Shown here piece after piece: positions 16,047 to 27,529 of a DNA stretch of 64,000 nucleotides (position 1 is the stretch's first letter; each line of letters starts with the position of its first letter). Origin of the DNA: Nostoc sp. FACHB-152 (GTDB lineage: Bacteria; Cyanobacteriota; Cyanobacteriia; Cyanobacteriales; Nostocaceae); NCBI RefSeq assembly GCF_014697475.1, contig NZ_JACJRV010000003.1, positions 248,001-312,000 of the forward strand. Direction: 5' to 3'. Under the pieces are notes generated by a model, which made no database searches, had not been told where the DNA came from, and was given only the letters and a program-made list of their open reading frames with translations. The position numbers and the translations under genes are program-made.

Positions 16047-16601
16047 CTAAAGAGTTAGCCAACTAAAAACTTGCTCAACCGTTAAAGACAAATCAATATT
16101 ACTGAGTATAGGAAGCGCGTCTGTACCCGTAAACATTTCTACCCGTTGATTAGGAAAAATGCCTAAAACACTAGCTTCATCTGGAAAAATCAACCATCCC
16201 AACTCAGTACCATTTTGACAGCAGTGCAACAAATTACGCAGAACCTTAGCTTGGCTTTGGTCTGGAGATAAAATTTCTATAGCCCAGTCGGGATGAATTT
16301 CAAAACAGTTAGAAATCTTGCCAGAAGCGTCACGAGGAATGCGTTCCCAGCGAAACACCGCAACATCAGGAACAATTGCTGCACCACCAAATACACACCG
16401 CAATTCCGGGAAGGCAACAGCAATTTTTTGCGGTTTAGCATTCCGGTTGATAGCTTCGCACAGTTCAAGTTGTAATAAGCTGTGTTCTCCTTGCGGCATA
16501 GGTTTTTGACTCACTTGCCCATCAAAATATTCAGCAGCAGGTTTAGTTTCAGCCTGTTGCAGGAATTCTTCTAAAGTGATGGATGTAACTAATGCACTCA
16601 T
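16047..16601 (-). CDS. Uma2-family (DUF820) putative nuclease
   Basis: 184 residues, the usual Uma2 length. The family layout is complete: an N-terminal TLEEFLQQAETKPAAEYFDG, the central RCVFGGAAIVPDVAVFRWER with the P-D-V core, and EIHPDWAIEILSPDQSQAKV that carries the E-I-L-S-P-x-Q/D motif of the restriction-endonuclease-like fold. Uma2 proteins are present in dozens of copies in filamentous cyanobacteria, and their biological role is not settled. No partner gene is adjacent. A second family member lies at 30800-31555. Confidence 0.9.
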   Translation of the reverse strand: MSALVTSITLEEFLQQAETKPAAEYFDGQVSQKPMPQGEHSLLQLELCEAINRNAKPQKIAVAFPELRCVFGGAAIVPDVAVFRWERIPRDASGKISNCFEIHPDWAIEILSPDQSQAKVLRNLLHCCQNGTELGWLIFPDEASVLGIFPNQRVEMFTGTDALPILSNIDLSLTVEQVFSWLTL

Positions 16602-16702
16602 CGCTTTGCCTTGCCAAATTCTCTTACATCAATTTTGCTGGTAAAAATTAGACCTCTTGCAAACTCTCTCCGCACCTCTAGCAGAAAATTAACTAAGGAT
16701 TA

Positions 16703-16837
16703 ATGTATGCGGCTTGGGCGAGTGTAGTTTTTTCATTATGGCAGTTGAATAATCAAGCAGCAGCCCAACTGATGAAAGAGTTGTATAAGCAAATGTTAAC
16801 GGGCTTTTATTACGTTGAATGTTTTCCCGATTCCTAG
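16703..16837 (+). CDS. Possible 44-residue small protein upstream of moaA
   Basis: ATG 16703 follows AAGGA at 16695-16699. The frame runs through [20 protein letters not shown] and a helical [20 protein letters not shown] to TAG at 16835-16837. Composition looks protein-like (amphipathic, Leu/Met/Tyr-rich) rather than random. It ends 29 bases before the preferred moaA start. It could be a small conserved protein, a leader peptide or chance. Confidence 0.3.
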   Translation: MYAAWASVVFSLWQLNNQAAAQLMKELYKQMLTGFYYVECFPDS

Positions 16838-16866
16838 CTACTTACAATAGAAATAAATACTTAAAA

Positions 16867-17853
16867 ATGAACCAGGTAGATTATCTTCGTATTAGCTTAA
16901 TTGATCGCTGCAATTTCCGTTGTCAATACTGTATGCCGGAAGGTGCAGAACTAGAATATGCTTTAAAGCAACAATTACTGACTGATGCAGAATTACTCAC
17001 CCTGATTCAAGAGGTGTTTATTCCTGTTGGCTTTACACAGTTTCGGTTAACGGGAGGAGAGCCTTTACTCCGCCCTGGTGTTGTAAATTTAGTAAGGGCG
17101 ATCGCATCATTAAGCGAAACTAAAGACTTATCCATGACTACCAACGGGTTTTTACTCGCTCCCATCGCCCAAGGTCTTTACGATGCAGGTTTACGCCGCA
17201 TTAATATCAGCCTAGATTCTCTTGATCCCGATATTTTCGATCAAATTATCGGCAATCGCGGACGTTCTCGCTGGCAACAAGTCTGGGATGGGATTCAAGC
17301 CGCTTACAAGGTGGGATTTGACCCTCTTAAGCTCAATGTAGTGGTGATCCCCGGTGTTAACGACCACGAAGTTCTTGATTTAGCCGCCCTCACCATTGAC
17401 AAACAGTGGCACGTCCGATTTATTGAGTTTATGCCGATTGGCAATTGGGAATTATTTGGCGATCGCGGTTGGGTATCTTCTGCTGATTTACGCCAACGCA
17501 TCCGCAAACAATGGGGCTTGACAGATTCGCAAGTGCGTGGTAATGGGCCTGCTGATGTTTTTCAAATTCCGGGAGCAAAAGGGACACTGGGATTTATTAG
17601 CCAGATGTCAGAATGTTTTTGCGATCGGTGTAACCGGATGCGTCTGAGCGCAGATGGCTGGTTACGTCCCTGCTTATTAAATGAAACTGGTCAATTAGAT
17701 TTAAAAACTGCCTTGCGTTCTGGTATTAGCACCCAGCAACTACGAGAACAAGTCAGACATTTATTAGCAATTAAGGCAGAAATTAACTTTAAAAGCCGCG
17801 ACTCTGGCACTACTGGTACATACAGCCGTACCATGTCACAGATTGGGGGTTAG
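16867..17853 (+). CDS. moaA: GTP 3',8-cyclase (molybdenum cofactor biosynthesis)
   Basis: A radical SAM enzyme that, with MoaC, converts GTP to cyclic pyranopterin phosphate, the first step of molybdopterin synthesis, needed for example by nitrate reductase. From ATG 16867 the protein is 328 residues, the usual length; a start at 16819 would add 16 residues that the family lacks. The SAM cluster motif is CNFRCQYC, followed by [17 protein letters not shown]. The C-terminal second iron-sulfur cluster motif is [20 protein letters not shown]. The C-terminus ends in GG (MSQIGG), as in active MoaA. It stands alone; the other moa genes are not in the window. Confidence 0.95.
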   Translation: MNQVDYLRISLIDRCNFRCQYCMPEGAELEYALKQQLLTDAELLTLIQEVFIPVGFTQFRLTGGEPLLRPGVVNLVRAIASLSETKDLSMTTNGFLLAPIAQGLYDAGLRRINISLDSLDPDIFDQIIGNRGRSRWQQVWDGIQAAYKVGFDPLKLNVVVIPGVNDHEVLDLAALTIDKQWHVRFIEFMPIGNWELFGDRGWVSSADLRQRIRKQWGLTDSQVRGNGPADVFQIPGAKGTLGFISQMSECFCDRCNRMRLSADGWLRPCLLNETGQLDLKTALRSGISTQQLREQVRHLLAIKAEINFKSRDSGTTGTYSRTMSQIGG

Positions 17854-17865
17854 TCAATAGTCCAA

Positions 17866-17891
17866 AGTCAATAGTCTAAAGTCTATTGACT
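17866..17891. terminator. Hairpin between convergent moaA and rpsD
   Basis: AGTCAATAG (17866-17874) pairs with CTATTGACT (17883-17891). It is built from GTCAATA/TTGACT heptamer repeats and lies between two converging genes, so it may act on both transcripts, though no long U run follows. Confidence 0.4.
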
Positions 17892-17918
17892 CTTGACTGT
17901 TGACTTTTGACTCTTGAC

Positions 17919-18527
17919 TTATGCTTGGCGTGAATAGTATTCCACAACCAGCAGTTCGTTAACTTGTAGAGCCACCCACTCACGCTCAATCACAGCGTTA
18001 ACTTTACCAACTAGCTTGTTTTTGTCAAATTCCAAATGGCTAGGAAGGTTAGCTAAACCGGGATATTGCAAGTTAGCTTCTACTAACTTCCGCGATGGTG
18101 CTTTATCTCTAACAGCAATTACTTCACCAGGACGGCACTGGTAGCTAGCAATATTAACTACACGACCGTTAACTGTGACATGGCAGTGATTCACCAGCTG
18201 ACGCGCTGCTGGAATTGTGGGAGCCATACCCAAGCGGAAAACGGTATTATCTAACCGCATTTCTAGCAATTGCAGCAACACTTGTCCGGTAGAACCAGTC
18301 ACGCGCCTAGCTTTACGCACATAGCGCAGCAATTGCTTTTCTGTTAGACCGTAGTTCATCCGGAGCTTTTGTTTTTCTTCTAGACGGATAGCGTATTCAG
18401 AACGCTTTTTGCGATTCTGACCATGCTGACCCGGTGGATAGGCGCGTCTTGCGCTTTTACGAGTTAATCCTGGTAAGTCGCCTAAACGGCGAACAATTCT
18501 GAGGCGTGGCCCTCTGTATCGGGACAT
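17919..18527 (-). CDS. rpsD: 30S ribosomal protein S4
   Basis: 202 residues, complete. It begins [20 protein letters not shown], continues with the basic [20 protein letters not shown] region, and has a C-terminal S4 RNA-binding domain ([20 protein letters not shown], then the [14 protein letters not shown] turn). S4 nucleates 16S rRNA assembly and regulates translation. As is usual in cyanobacteria it stands apart from the large ribosomal operons. The form without a zinc-finger Cys cluster matches the cyanobacterial type. Confidence 0.98.
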   Translation of the reverse strand: MSRYRGPRLRIVRRLGDLPGLTRKSARRAYPPGQHGQNRKKRSEYAIRLEEKQKLRMNYGLTEKQLLRYVRKARRVTGSTGQVLLQLLEMRLDNTVFRLGMAPTIPAARQLVNHCHVTVNGRVVNIASYQCRPGEVIAVRDKAPSRKLVEANLQYPGLANLPSHLEFDKNKLVGKVNAVIEREWVALQVNELLVVEYYSRQA

Positions 18528-18731
18528 GAGTTTCCTTAATCTAATCCTGTTTAAAATTTACCCAGACATACTATTATAAATATCTGTAAATCAAAAATGC
18601 CAAAAATCCTAAATTTAATCATTAAAATTTTATAGTCAACTCTCAATTTTTCACGACAACTCCCATAAATTTTTGATTACTGATTAGAGTTGCCGTACAT
18701 TTGAGGTAGCATAACTTAGGGTTTTTGGAAC

Positions 18732-19325
18732 ATGGCAATGGGCAAACAAAAGATTAGCACAGCTAAAAAATCGCAAGGCTGGTCTATGTCTGGGATATTC
18801 AAAGCTAAAACAATTCGTTTAGCTACACCAGTTGTAGCTACAGCTGGGCTGTTAACATCTATCCTGCCCAGTGACGCAGTTACAGATGCCTATTACAACA
18901 ATAGTTATCGTGCTTGTGCTGGTCAACTTTTAAAGGCAGATGTAACACCAGAAGCAGCAGCACAGGGTTGTTCTACAGCAATACGCCCAAGAGATTTATC
19001 TGCCTGTGTAGCAGCAATTAGACAGAGAACACAAATTGCCCCAGCAGATGCACTAGCTTCTTGTAGCAGGGCGCGTCGTCCCAAGGAATTAGCTCGCTGT
19101 GTTGTGGGTGTTAGCCAAAATACAAAAGAAGAAGTTAACCCAGCAGTATTAACTTACTGTGGGCGCAGTTTATTACCGGAAACTTTTGCACAGTGCGTAG
19201 TTGGTTTACGTAGAGAAATTTCTGCTTTGACACCTATTCAGGCATTAGATTCTTGTATTGATGCTGCTGAAACAGCTAACGGGATCGCTACTTCACCACC
19301 TATATTGCAATTGCCAATTAAATAA
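18732..19325 (+). CDS. Exported cysteine-repeat protein, function unknown
   Basis: 197 residues. A basic N-terminal stretch precedes a hydrophobic segment, LATPVVATAGLLTSILPSDA, that should serve as signal peptide or anchor. The mature part (about 50-185) consists of about four imperfect repeats of roughly 35-40 residues built on A-x-x-C, a helix, RP-x-x-LA-x-C-V. Examples are AIRPRDLSACVAAIRQRTQ, RARRPKELARCVVGVSQNT and SLLPETFAQCVVGLRREIS. The evenly spaced cysteines probably form disulfides outside the cytoplasm. I do not recognise a named family. It lies next to hetR and converges on it; a link to differentiation is possible but not shown. Confidence 0.7.
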   Translation: MAMGKQKISTAKKSQGWSMSGIFKAKTIRLATPVVATAGLLTSILPSDAVTDAYYNNSYRACAGQLLKADVTPEAAAQGCSTAIRPRDLSACVAAIRQRTQIAPADALASCSRARRPKELARCVVGVSQNTKEEVNPAVLTYCGRSLLPETFAQCVVGLRREISALTPIQALDSCIDAAETANGIATSPPILQLPIK

Positions 19326-19657
19326 TCTAAGAGTAACGAGTCACTTTTTGACTACAAATTTTGAGTAGGGAATAGGTAAGAACGATAATTATTCTTTTGC
19401 CTATTGCCCATTCCCTATTCCCTTTTAATAAAATTAACCCTGTTTGAAATTTTATATAAAGCTGAAAAATACTGGCTATCAGGTTTGCAGTAGCGGATGC
19501 CAACGGAAGCTTCCTGCTATTTAAGGTAAGTAATCAGCTAGGTTTCTGATTCTTGCAGCAGGAGCGATCCCGTCGTTATCACTAAACATTTCAAAATTTT
19601 CCAACCGTTGAATTTCACGGTGATTATATTACTGAGCGCAAGGTTTCAAGAGAAAAT
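19326..19657. other. Convergent spacer with terminator-like repeat
   Basis: AGGGAATAGG (19367-19376) is complementary to CCTATTCCCT (19414-19423), and TTT follows. It lies between two convergent genes and probably ends the upstream transcript. The rest shows nothing. Confidence 0.5.
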
Positions 19658-21817
<2,160 letters not shown>

Positions 21818-24037
21818 TTAAGCATTTTCAGTTTCGGAACTAGAGGATTTAACCTGATTACGCATTTTTTCAAAACTGAAAGCCGCAGCACCGAACGTGA
21901 CAAATAACACGCCCAAAATTTGAATTATCTCTAATGTTTCCTGAATCATTAAACCCGCAAAAACTACGGTTAAGATTGGTACGCCTGCGCCAATAATTGC
22001 CGATCGCATGGCTCCTAACTTGCGAATACCAACATTGTTGAGAACGTAGCTTAAAAGTGTCAGTACACCCAAAATAAAAGCACTTAAAACAATCTCCAGC
22101 AACTTAGAATTATCAATTGTGAGGCTCCAATTGCTGGGTAGGGGTAACATCAAACCAATCAAGCTCAAAACGAACATGGTGGTTAAACTAATTAAAGTAA
22201 AAGACACAGGATGCAGTTTAGCAGCACACACACGAGTCAGAATTACATAGCAAGCAAAAGCTACACCACCAAAAATTGCAGCACTACTACCAACAGAAAA
22301 ATCACTGATCCCCGCAGTAGCAGCACCTCCTAAAATTAATAATTCACCTAAGAAAATCGAACCGATGGCGGCGGCGCGGAATCCACTGGGTTTATCGCTG
22401 AATAACAACCAAGACAACAAACCGCTAATACTGGGGTAGATAAAGAAAAGTGCGATCGCCATACCTGTCGTTACTTGACCGATAGCCATGTAGATTAGCA
22501 CCTGCGATAAAAACAAAAAGCAACCACTAGCAATTGATAGTTGCAAAACACTCCGCGCCCTGACTTTCGCTGCTGAGGGTTTACCGCGTACTGATTCCAT
22601 CAAGTTTTTGAGATCTTGCCAAATCTGGGGATGCATGATTGGTGCTAACAGTAACGTTAGCGGTACAACCACCGCCAACCGCAGCAACAGAATTAAGAAA
22701 ATATTCCCCAAAGTTGGTAATAGCAACCTTTCCACTGCTAAACTCCCAACCACCGCAGAATCTTGGTGGAACATCATCTTGACGGCGACGTTATAAACTG
22801 ATGACACCACCGTAGACAACACAATCAGCAAGAACCCAATTTGGATTGGCGATAAAGTTTGCGATTTGCCAGACTTTCCTGATTTAGGTTCTGGTGCAAC
22901 AGGTTGAGAAACTGTTTCCTTCTCAACTAAATCTGGCTTAAGTACGGAAACTGGCTCATTAGCCTTGTTAGATGAAGATTTTGATTTAGTTTCTGGTTTA
23001 TCTAAACGGAGTACAGACTTTTGTTCAGTTCCCTTAACTTTGCTGGTTGAAGATGGCGTTTGTTGTTCTGCAACATCTTTGTTAGGTAAAACAATTGGTT
23101 CAGGAGGTTTTTCTTTTGGGGGAAAGTCTTTGGGGGCGATAGAAAGCGGCTGGGTTGGACTTTCTTTAATTGGGGGAATAATAACTGCTGACGATGCTAC
23201 TGGTGCAGAAGATTTCGGCTGATTTTCGGTTGAGTTATTGGTAACTTCTGATAACAGTGGATAGCTTACTGAAGAACTAACTGATGCTGGCTCATCTGGT
23301 TGTAAAACTGTGGGTGAAGATACTTTTAAAGAACTACTAGGCGATCGCTCACTTGATTGTAAAACCGTAGCCGGCGAAATTTTTATCGTACTACCCGACG
23401 GTGGCTCATCTGGTTGTAAAACCGTTGGCGGGGATGATTTTTTTTCTTGGGTAGTTTCTTGAATTGCTTTTGTTAATTCACTACGCAGCCGACCAACTAA
23501 TTCCTCAACAATAGTTTCTCCTTGCTGTTGCTGGCTTTGCATCCGAGACAATTGCTGTGACAGATTACCTTGATAATTTTTTAGTTCTTGTTGCAGCGAG
23601 TTAAAAGTAATGGTTAGAGTATCATCCAAACTGCCCAGCATTTGTTTAATCTGCTCATTACTTTCGGCTGATTTTAGAACTGCTTGTTCATCAGCCTCGC
23701 CCATCTTCAGTTCGTTAGCTAAATTTTTGAGCGATGATTGCAGTTGCGAAGAAATATGTTTGGCTAAAACTTCTGCCAACTGACGAATTAACACTTGCTG
23801 TTCGGTAATTTGTCGCACTTGTTGTAAGTGTTCTTTTTCCTCTAGCAGCTTTTGAATGTCATCGTACAGGCGTTCTTTTTCCGCTTGTAGCCGTTTTATT
23901 TCGTCTTGCAATGATTTCAGCACATTTTGTTGAAGATTTTCTAAATCCTCGACAACAGCCCAGAGTGCTGTTTCTGCCGATCTCGATAGTTCGCCTCTAA
24001 CTCGCGGGTTGTCTGGTCGTTTCTCAAATCGCCCCAT
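21818..24037 (-). CDS. Coiled-coil/disordered N-terminus fused to an EamA (DMT) permease
   Basis: 739 residues in three parts. Residues about 15-200 form long coiled coils (ETALWAVVEDLENLQQNVLK, RLQAEKERLYDDIQKLLEEK). Residues about 200-405 are Ser/Pro/Thr-rich linker with a repeated TVLQPDEPPS / TVLQSSERSP / TVLQPDEPAS / SVLRLDKPET motif. Residues about 405-720 contain about ten transmembrane helices of the drug/metabolite EamA type (FLLIVLSTVVSSVYNVAVKM, then GMAIALFFIYPSISGLLSWL). The usual EamA protein is only about 300 residues, so the N-terminus is a large cytoplasmic addition, possibly for anchoring or partner binding. Substrate unknown. An NtcA-like box lies 376 bases upstream. Confidence 0.85.
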   Translation of the reverse strand: MGRFEKRPDNPRVRGELSRSAETALWAVVEDLENLQQNVLKSLQDEIKRLQAEKERLYDDIQKLLEEKEHLQQVRQITEQQVLIRQLAEVLAKHISSQLQSSLKNLANELKMGEADEQAVLKSAESNEQIKQMLGSLDDTLTITFNSLQQELKNYQGNLSQQLSRMQSQQQQGETIVEELVGRLRSELTKAIQETTQEKKSSPPTVLQPDEPPSGSTIKISPATVLQSSERSPSSSLKVSSPTVLQPDEPASVSSSVSYPLLSEVTNNSTENQPKSSAPVASSAVIIPPIKESPTQPLSIAPKDFPPKEKPPEPIVLPNKDVAEQQTPSSTSKVKGTEQKSVLRLDKPETKSKSSSNKANEPVSVLKPDLVEKETVSQPVAPEPKSGKSGKSQTLSPIQIGFLLIVLSTVVSSVYNVAVKMMFHQDSAVVGSLAVERLLLPTLGNIFLILLLRLAVVVPLTLLLAPIMHPQIWQDLKNLMESVRGKPSAAKVRARSVLQLSIASGCFLFLSQVLIYMAIGQVTTGMAIALFFIYPSISGLLSWLLFSDKPSGFRAAAIGSIFLGELLILGGAATAGISDFSVGSSAAIFGGVAFACYVILTRVCAAKLHPVSFTLISLTTMFVLSLIGLMLPLPSNWSLTIDNSKLLEIVLSAFILGVLTLLSYVLNNVGIRKLGAMRSAIIGAGVPILTVVFAGLMIQETLEIIQILGVLFVTFGAAAFSFEKMRNQVKSSSSETENA

Positions 24038-24673
24038 TAGCTTCTAACCTCTAACACCTTGAAGATAAAGCTGCGTCCCGTAAATTTGCTTGGCGTTCAT
24101 ACTAGTTTTCAGTATTTTGTTAGATAGACCAAAAAATTTAACAAGATTTGCACGTATCACAGTAATTTTGTCATGCTGTACACAGCTTGGCAAAGGATAT
24201 AGTTTTGGACTTTACAGCTTCACATACTATGTGCCATGTATCACCCGAAAATTCAATCCTTTAAAAGTGAGATTTTTAGATAGAAAATATATCACTCAAT
24301 ATAAATACTTGTTATTTTGATACCAACCGTAAGTTTTAAATACTTGTCAATAAATACCTGGTAATTTTTAACAATGGCGATTAAAAAAGTTAACTGTAAA
24401 TCAAGGCAAACTGTAACATAAGTTACAGTTTACTTTTCGCCTAAAGCTTAGTTTGTCCTGGGAATTTTTAAATCTAATTTTCTCCTCAAAAATATTTTAG
24501 CTAATTCTTGTATTTCTAGATAGTGTGCAATAGAAAGTAAGGTGAATTTAAATGTTTATTTTGCACTTTTTACTTCCTGCCTTTTTCAAGTTAGTCATTA
24601 GAAAATTGCCCTATCAATCAAAAAAAATCTACCTTCTCTAACCCAGCCTCTATTCCCTACTCTCAGTGTTCTG
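24038..24673. other. Intergenic region upstream of the EamA fusion gene
   Basis: AT-rich and without a credible gene; a 76-residue frame at 24090-24320 looks spurious. The inverted repeat and NtcA-like box at 24408-24431 are the only structured feature seen. Confidence 0.55.
24408..24431 (-). promoter_or_regulatory. Inverted repeat containing an NtcA-like box
   Basis: AAACTGTAAC and GTTACAGTTT (10-bp arms) flank ATAA. The centre reads GTAACATAAGTTAC (24413-24426), a match to GTAN8TAC. On the minus strand a TAN3T element (TAACTT) follows 20 bases later, so it could drive the EamA fusion gene from a far upstream start. The hairpin shape also allows a terminator reading. Confidence 0.35.
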
Positions 24674-25993
24674 CTAGTACCAAAAAATCCGAGCCAAACT
24701 AAAGATACTTGCACTAAGAACTGCACTTAATGGAACTGTAATTAACCATGCAGCAGCAATACTTTGCAGAGTTTGGAATTTAATTGCATTCAGGCTTTGC
24801 ACCATTCCAATACCAACTACGCCCCCAACAAGTGCATGGGAAGTAGAAACAGGTAAACCTAACCGAGAAGCTAGGAGAATGGTAGTGGCGGTTGCAAGTT
24901 CTGCACAAAATCCACTACTAGGTTGCAACGCAATAATGTTTTCGCCAATGGTAGCAATGACTTTTTTGCCCCAAATGGCTAAACCTGCAACAATACCTGC
25001 ACCACCCACAACTAAAATCCACACTGGGATAGTAATGCCATTTATCGGTACGTTACCAGTCGTGTTGATATATACGATCGCCGCTAAAGGTGCGATCGCA
25101 TTTCCCACATCATTAGAACCATGTGCAAAAGCCACAAAGCAAGCACTGAGTAGCTGGAATCGACCGAATAATCTTTCGATAGGAGTGGGGAATGGAGAAT
25201 GGGAAGTTATGTATTCTTCCTCTGCACCCCTACATTCCTCCACTTCTAGTTGTCGCCAACTAATTAAAGTCAGTCCTACTGCTGCTAATGCACCTGTGAA
25301 TAGGGGAATGTCGTATGCAGGTATATCGATCCCAACTTTTTCAATTAAGAAATTAGTTAAAGGTTGCGTTAGAGAAGGTAGCACAATTACGCCAAACACA
25401 CCCAACAAAGCAGAACTCAGCCAAGGAATCCACTCTCTTAGCTGAGTAACTTGATTTGGTTGATCTAAAATCCAGCGTTTAATTTGGCTGTAAAACAAGG
25501 CGGCAATACTACCGCTAATTATCGGTGTCACAATCCAACCAATGGTAATCATGCCAATTGATGGCCAATCAATTGCACCTATGCCCATTGCTACCGCACT
25601 AAATCCAGCGATCGCACCAACAACTGCATGAGAAGATGATACAGGTAAACCTTTGGCTGTGGCGATTTGCAACCATACACCACAGGATATTAATACTGTC
25701 ATCATTCCTGTAACTAACAATTGGGGTGTAGCTGCAAATAAATTAGGATTTGCAACTTTTGTCGCTAAAGTTTCTGATACTTCATGCCCAAACAAGACTG
25801 CGCCAGTAAACTCTAAAACTCCCGCAATGATGATTGCTTGTTTGAGAGTCACCGCTTTAGAACCGACGGATGTTCCCATCGCGTTGGCAACATCGTTAGC
25901 GCCAAGATTAAAGGCGACATAAAAGGCGAGGATGACAACTATCACTAAAGTCATGGGCATTGTTTGGGTAGATGTATAGGAACTAGGGAACAA
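24674..25993 (-). CDS. Low-affinity inorganic phosphate permease (PiT family)
   Basis: 439 residues with about ten membrane helices and the family's duplicated signature, FNLGANDVANAMGTSVGSKA near the N-terminus and AHGSNDVGNAIAPLAA in the second half. PiT proteins move phosphate, often as a metal-phosphate complex, with protons or sodium across the cytoplasmic membrane. The cytoplasmic loop (about residues 252-272) contains CRGAEEEYITSHSPFPTP, encoded by GGAGTGGGGAATGGAGAATG-type DNA that looks like an intergenic repeat inserted in frame. No Pho-box-like direct repeats were noticed upstream. Confidence 0.93.
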   Translation of the reverse strand: MFPSSYTSTQTMPMTLVIVVILAFYVAFNLGANDVANAMGTSVGSKAVTLKQAIIIAGVLEFTGAVLFGHEVSETLATKVANPNLFAATPQLLVTGMMTVLISCGVWLQIATAKGLPVSSSHAVVGAIAGFSAVAMGIGAIDWPSIGMITIGWIVTPIISGSIAALFYSQIKRWILDQPNQVTQLREWIPWLSSALLGVFGVIVLPSLTQPLTNFLIEKVGIDIPAYDIPLFTGALAAVGLTLISWRQLEVEECRGAEEEYITSHSPFPTPIERLFGRFQLLSACFVAFAHGSNDVGNAIAPLAAIVYINTTGNVPINGITIPVWILVVGGAGIVAGLAIWGKKVIATIGENIIALQPSSGFCAELATATTILLASRLGLPVSTSHALVGGVVGIGMVQSLNAIKFQTLQSIAAAWLITVPLSAVLSASIFSLARIFWY

Positions 25994-26110
25994 AGATTAG
26001 GCAATGTGCGTTTTGATAATTAAATTCCCTCCTAAGTTTGACTCCCATTTTGAGAGTCGATGGCAAAATTAGCTATAAGTATTTTCTAGGAGTTACCTTC
26101 TTTGCCCGGA

Positions 26111-27157
26111 TCAAGGATAGATTAAAATTTTGTATGTATCGGGAGAAGGGGCGATCGCTTGTTCTACGGCTGCTGATAAGTCTTTTAAGGGGTAGCGATC
26201 GCTAATTAAAGCTGACACATCAATCCGCCGATTAAAGACAATATCAGCCGAAAGTGCCTGAATACGATAGGAAGAACTGTAACTACCCATCAAGTCAATT
26301 TCTCGGCGGTAAAGAATATTCGGATTGATAGGAATTTCTAATTCATCGGGAAACTCGGCAAAGAACAGTATTTTCCCACCTTTACGCGTACAGTCTAGTG
26401 CTTGAAAGAACGCTTTATCACTAGGTACAGCTAACAATGTCACATCTACACCCAGTCCATCGGTGAGTGCATGAATTTTTGCAGGTAAATCGGGATCGCG
26501 AGCATCAAAAGCTGCTTCAGCGCCAACATTTAGGGCTTTGTCTATTCTAGAAGGCAGTAAGTCAGTGGCGATCGCTTTTGCCCCAAAATACTTCACCAAC
26601 ATGATAAACATTAACCCAATTGGCCCGGCTCCTGTAACTAACACAGTTTGTCCAGGGGCAATTTGAGCTTTTTTCACTGCTTTGAGACAGCAATTAGTTG
26701 GTTCAACAAAACTCGCTTCTTCAAAAGAAATATCATCGGGGATAGGAATTAACCCGCCATTCTGCACAATATGTCCTGGGACTTTCACATACTCGGCAAA
26801 ACCGCCACCACTGGCATTAAATCCGGCTGTGGTGGAGATATTCTTGTAGACATCGCACATCGAGAAATTTTCATTTAAACAGTAGGCGCAACGCATACAA
26901 GGAATGTGATGCATCACAGCTACTCGTTGTCCCACCTGCCAACCTCTGACTTCCGAACCTACTGCGGCAATTGTTCCCGCAGTTTCATGTCCAAATATGC
27001 GTGGTGGTTCATACAGAGGATAACGAATTTTTTTAATATCTGACTGACATAACCCTACAACTTGCACCTGCACCAGTACTTCATCTGCTAAGAGCGTTGG
27101 TACTGGGATGTCTTCAAAAGACAGTTGATTTACGCCTCTAAATACCTGTGCTTTCAC
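26111..27157 (-). CDS. Zinc-dependent medium-chain dehydrogenase
   Basis: 348 residues if GTG 27157 is used (VKAQVFRGVNQLSFEDIPVP), which matches how relatives begin; a farther ATG at 27196 would add 13 residues. It belongs to the sorbitol/threonine-dehydrogenase branch. Catalytic zinc ligands are C near GLCQSDIKKIRYPL and the GHETAGTI pair. The structural zinc lobe is CMRCAYCLNENFSMC and the NAD motif is VLVTGAGPIGLMFIMLVKYF. Substrate unknown, probably a polyol or sugar derivative. It is divergent from the phosphatase-like gene, and a perfect palindrome lies between them. Confidence 0.85.
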   Translation of the reverse strand: MKAQVFRGVNQLSFEDIPVPTLLADEVLVQVQVVGLCQSDIKKIRYPLYEPPRIFGHETAGTIAAVGSEVRGWQVGQRVAVMHHIPCMRCAYCLNENFSMCDVYKNISTTAGFNASGGGFAEYVKVPGHIVQNGGLIPIPDDISFEEASFVEPTNCCLKAVKKAQIAPGQTVLVTGAGPIGLMFIMLVKYFGAKAIATDLLPSRIDKALNVGAEAAFDARDPDLPAKIHALTDGLGVDVTLLAVPSDKAFFQALDCTRKGGKILFFAEFPDELEIPINPNILYRREIDLMGSYSSSYRIQALSADIVFNRRIDVSALISDRYPLKDLSAAVEQAIAPSPDTYKILIYP

Positions 27158-27343
27158 GTTGATTTTTTCACCGTTCAACGATCTTAGATGTAACATTAGC
27201 TGTCAACGTTAAGCTATAAACTTTCAGAAACAAAGTGCGATCGCCTTAATTCAGAAATAGAACATTTTTTCTAACCTCAGTAAATCAGATTGATATATAA
27301 AAACCACTAAATCTATCGGAAATATGCATTATTTATTCCAAAC

Positions 27344-27357
27344 ATCGGTTAACCGAT
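27344..27357. promoter_or_regulatory. Palindrome in the divergent promoter region
   Basis: ATCGGTTAACCGAT is a perfect 14-bp palindrome. Related words (TATCGG at 27314 and CTAACCG at 27361) lie on both sides, a layout typical of an operator serving the dehydrogenase and the phosphatase-like gene. Confidence 0.5.
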
Positions 27358-27529
27358 AGACTAACCGTATATTATGGATAGAACAAGAAAATAATCAAAG
27401 CAAAAAGACAAATTTAGCAGCTATCAGCCGATGGTTTGCCATATTTGTCAAATTTGACTGCGAATTTTTGAATAGCTGCTCACAGCTTGGTTATCAGCAT
27501 ATTTGCAAAGAAAAGCACAAGGAGTGAAT

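Noticed and set aside
24090-24320. 76-residue plus-strand frame
   Set aside because: AT-rich, no start signal or family character, and no neighbouring support.
24879-25445. 188-residue plus-strand frame
   Set aside because: Shadow of the phosphate permease gene, whose duplicated signatures are clear on the other strand.
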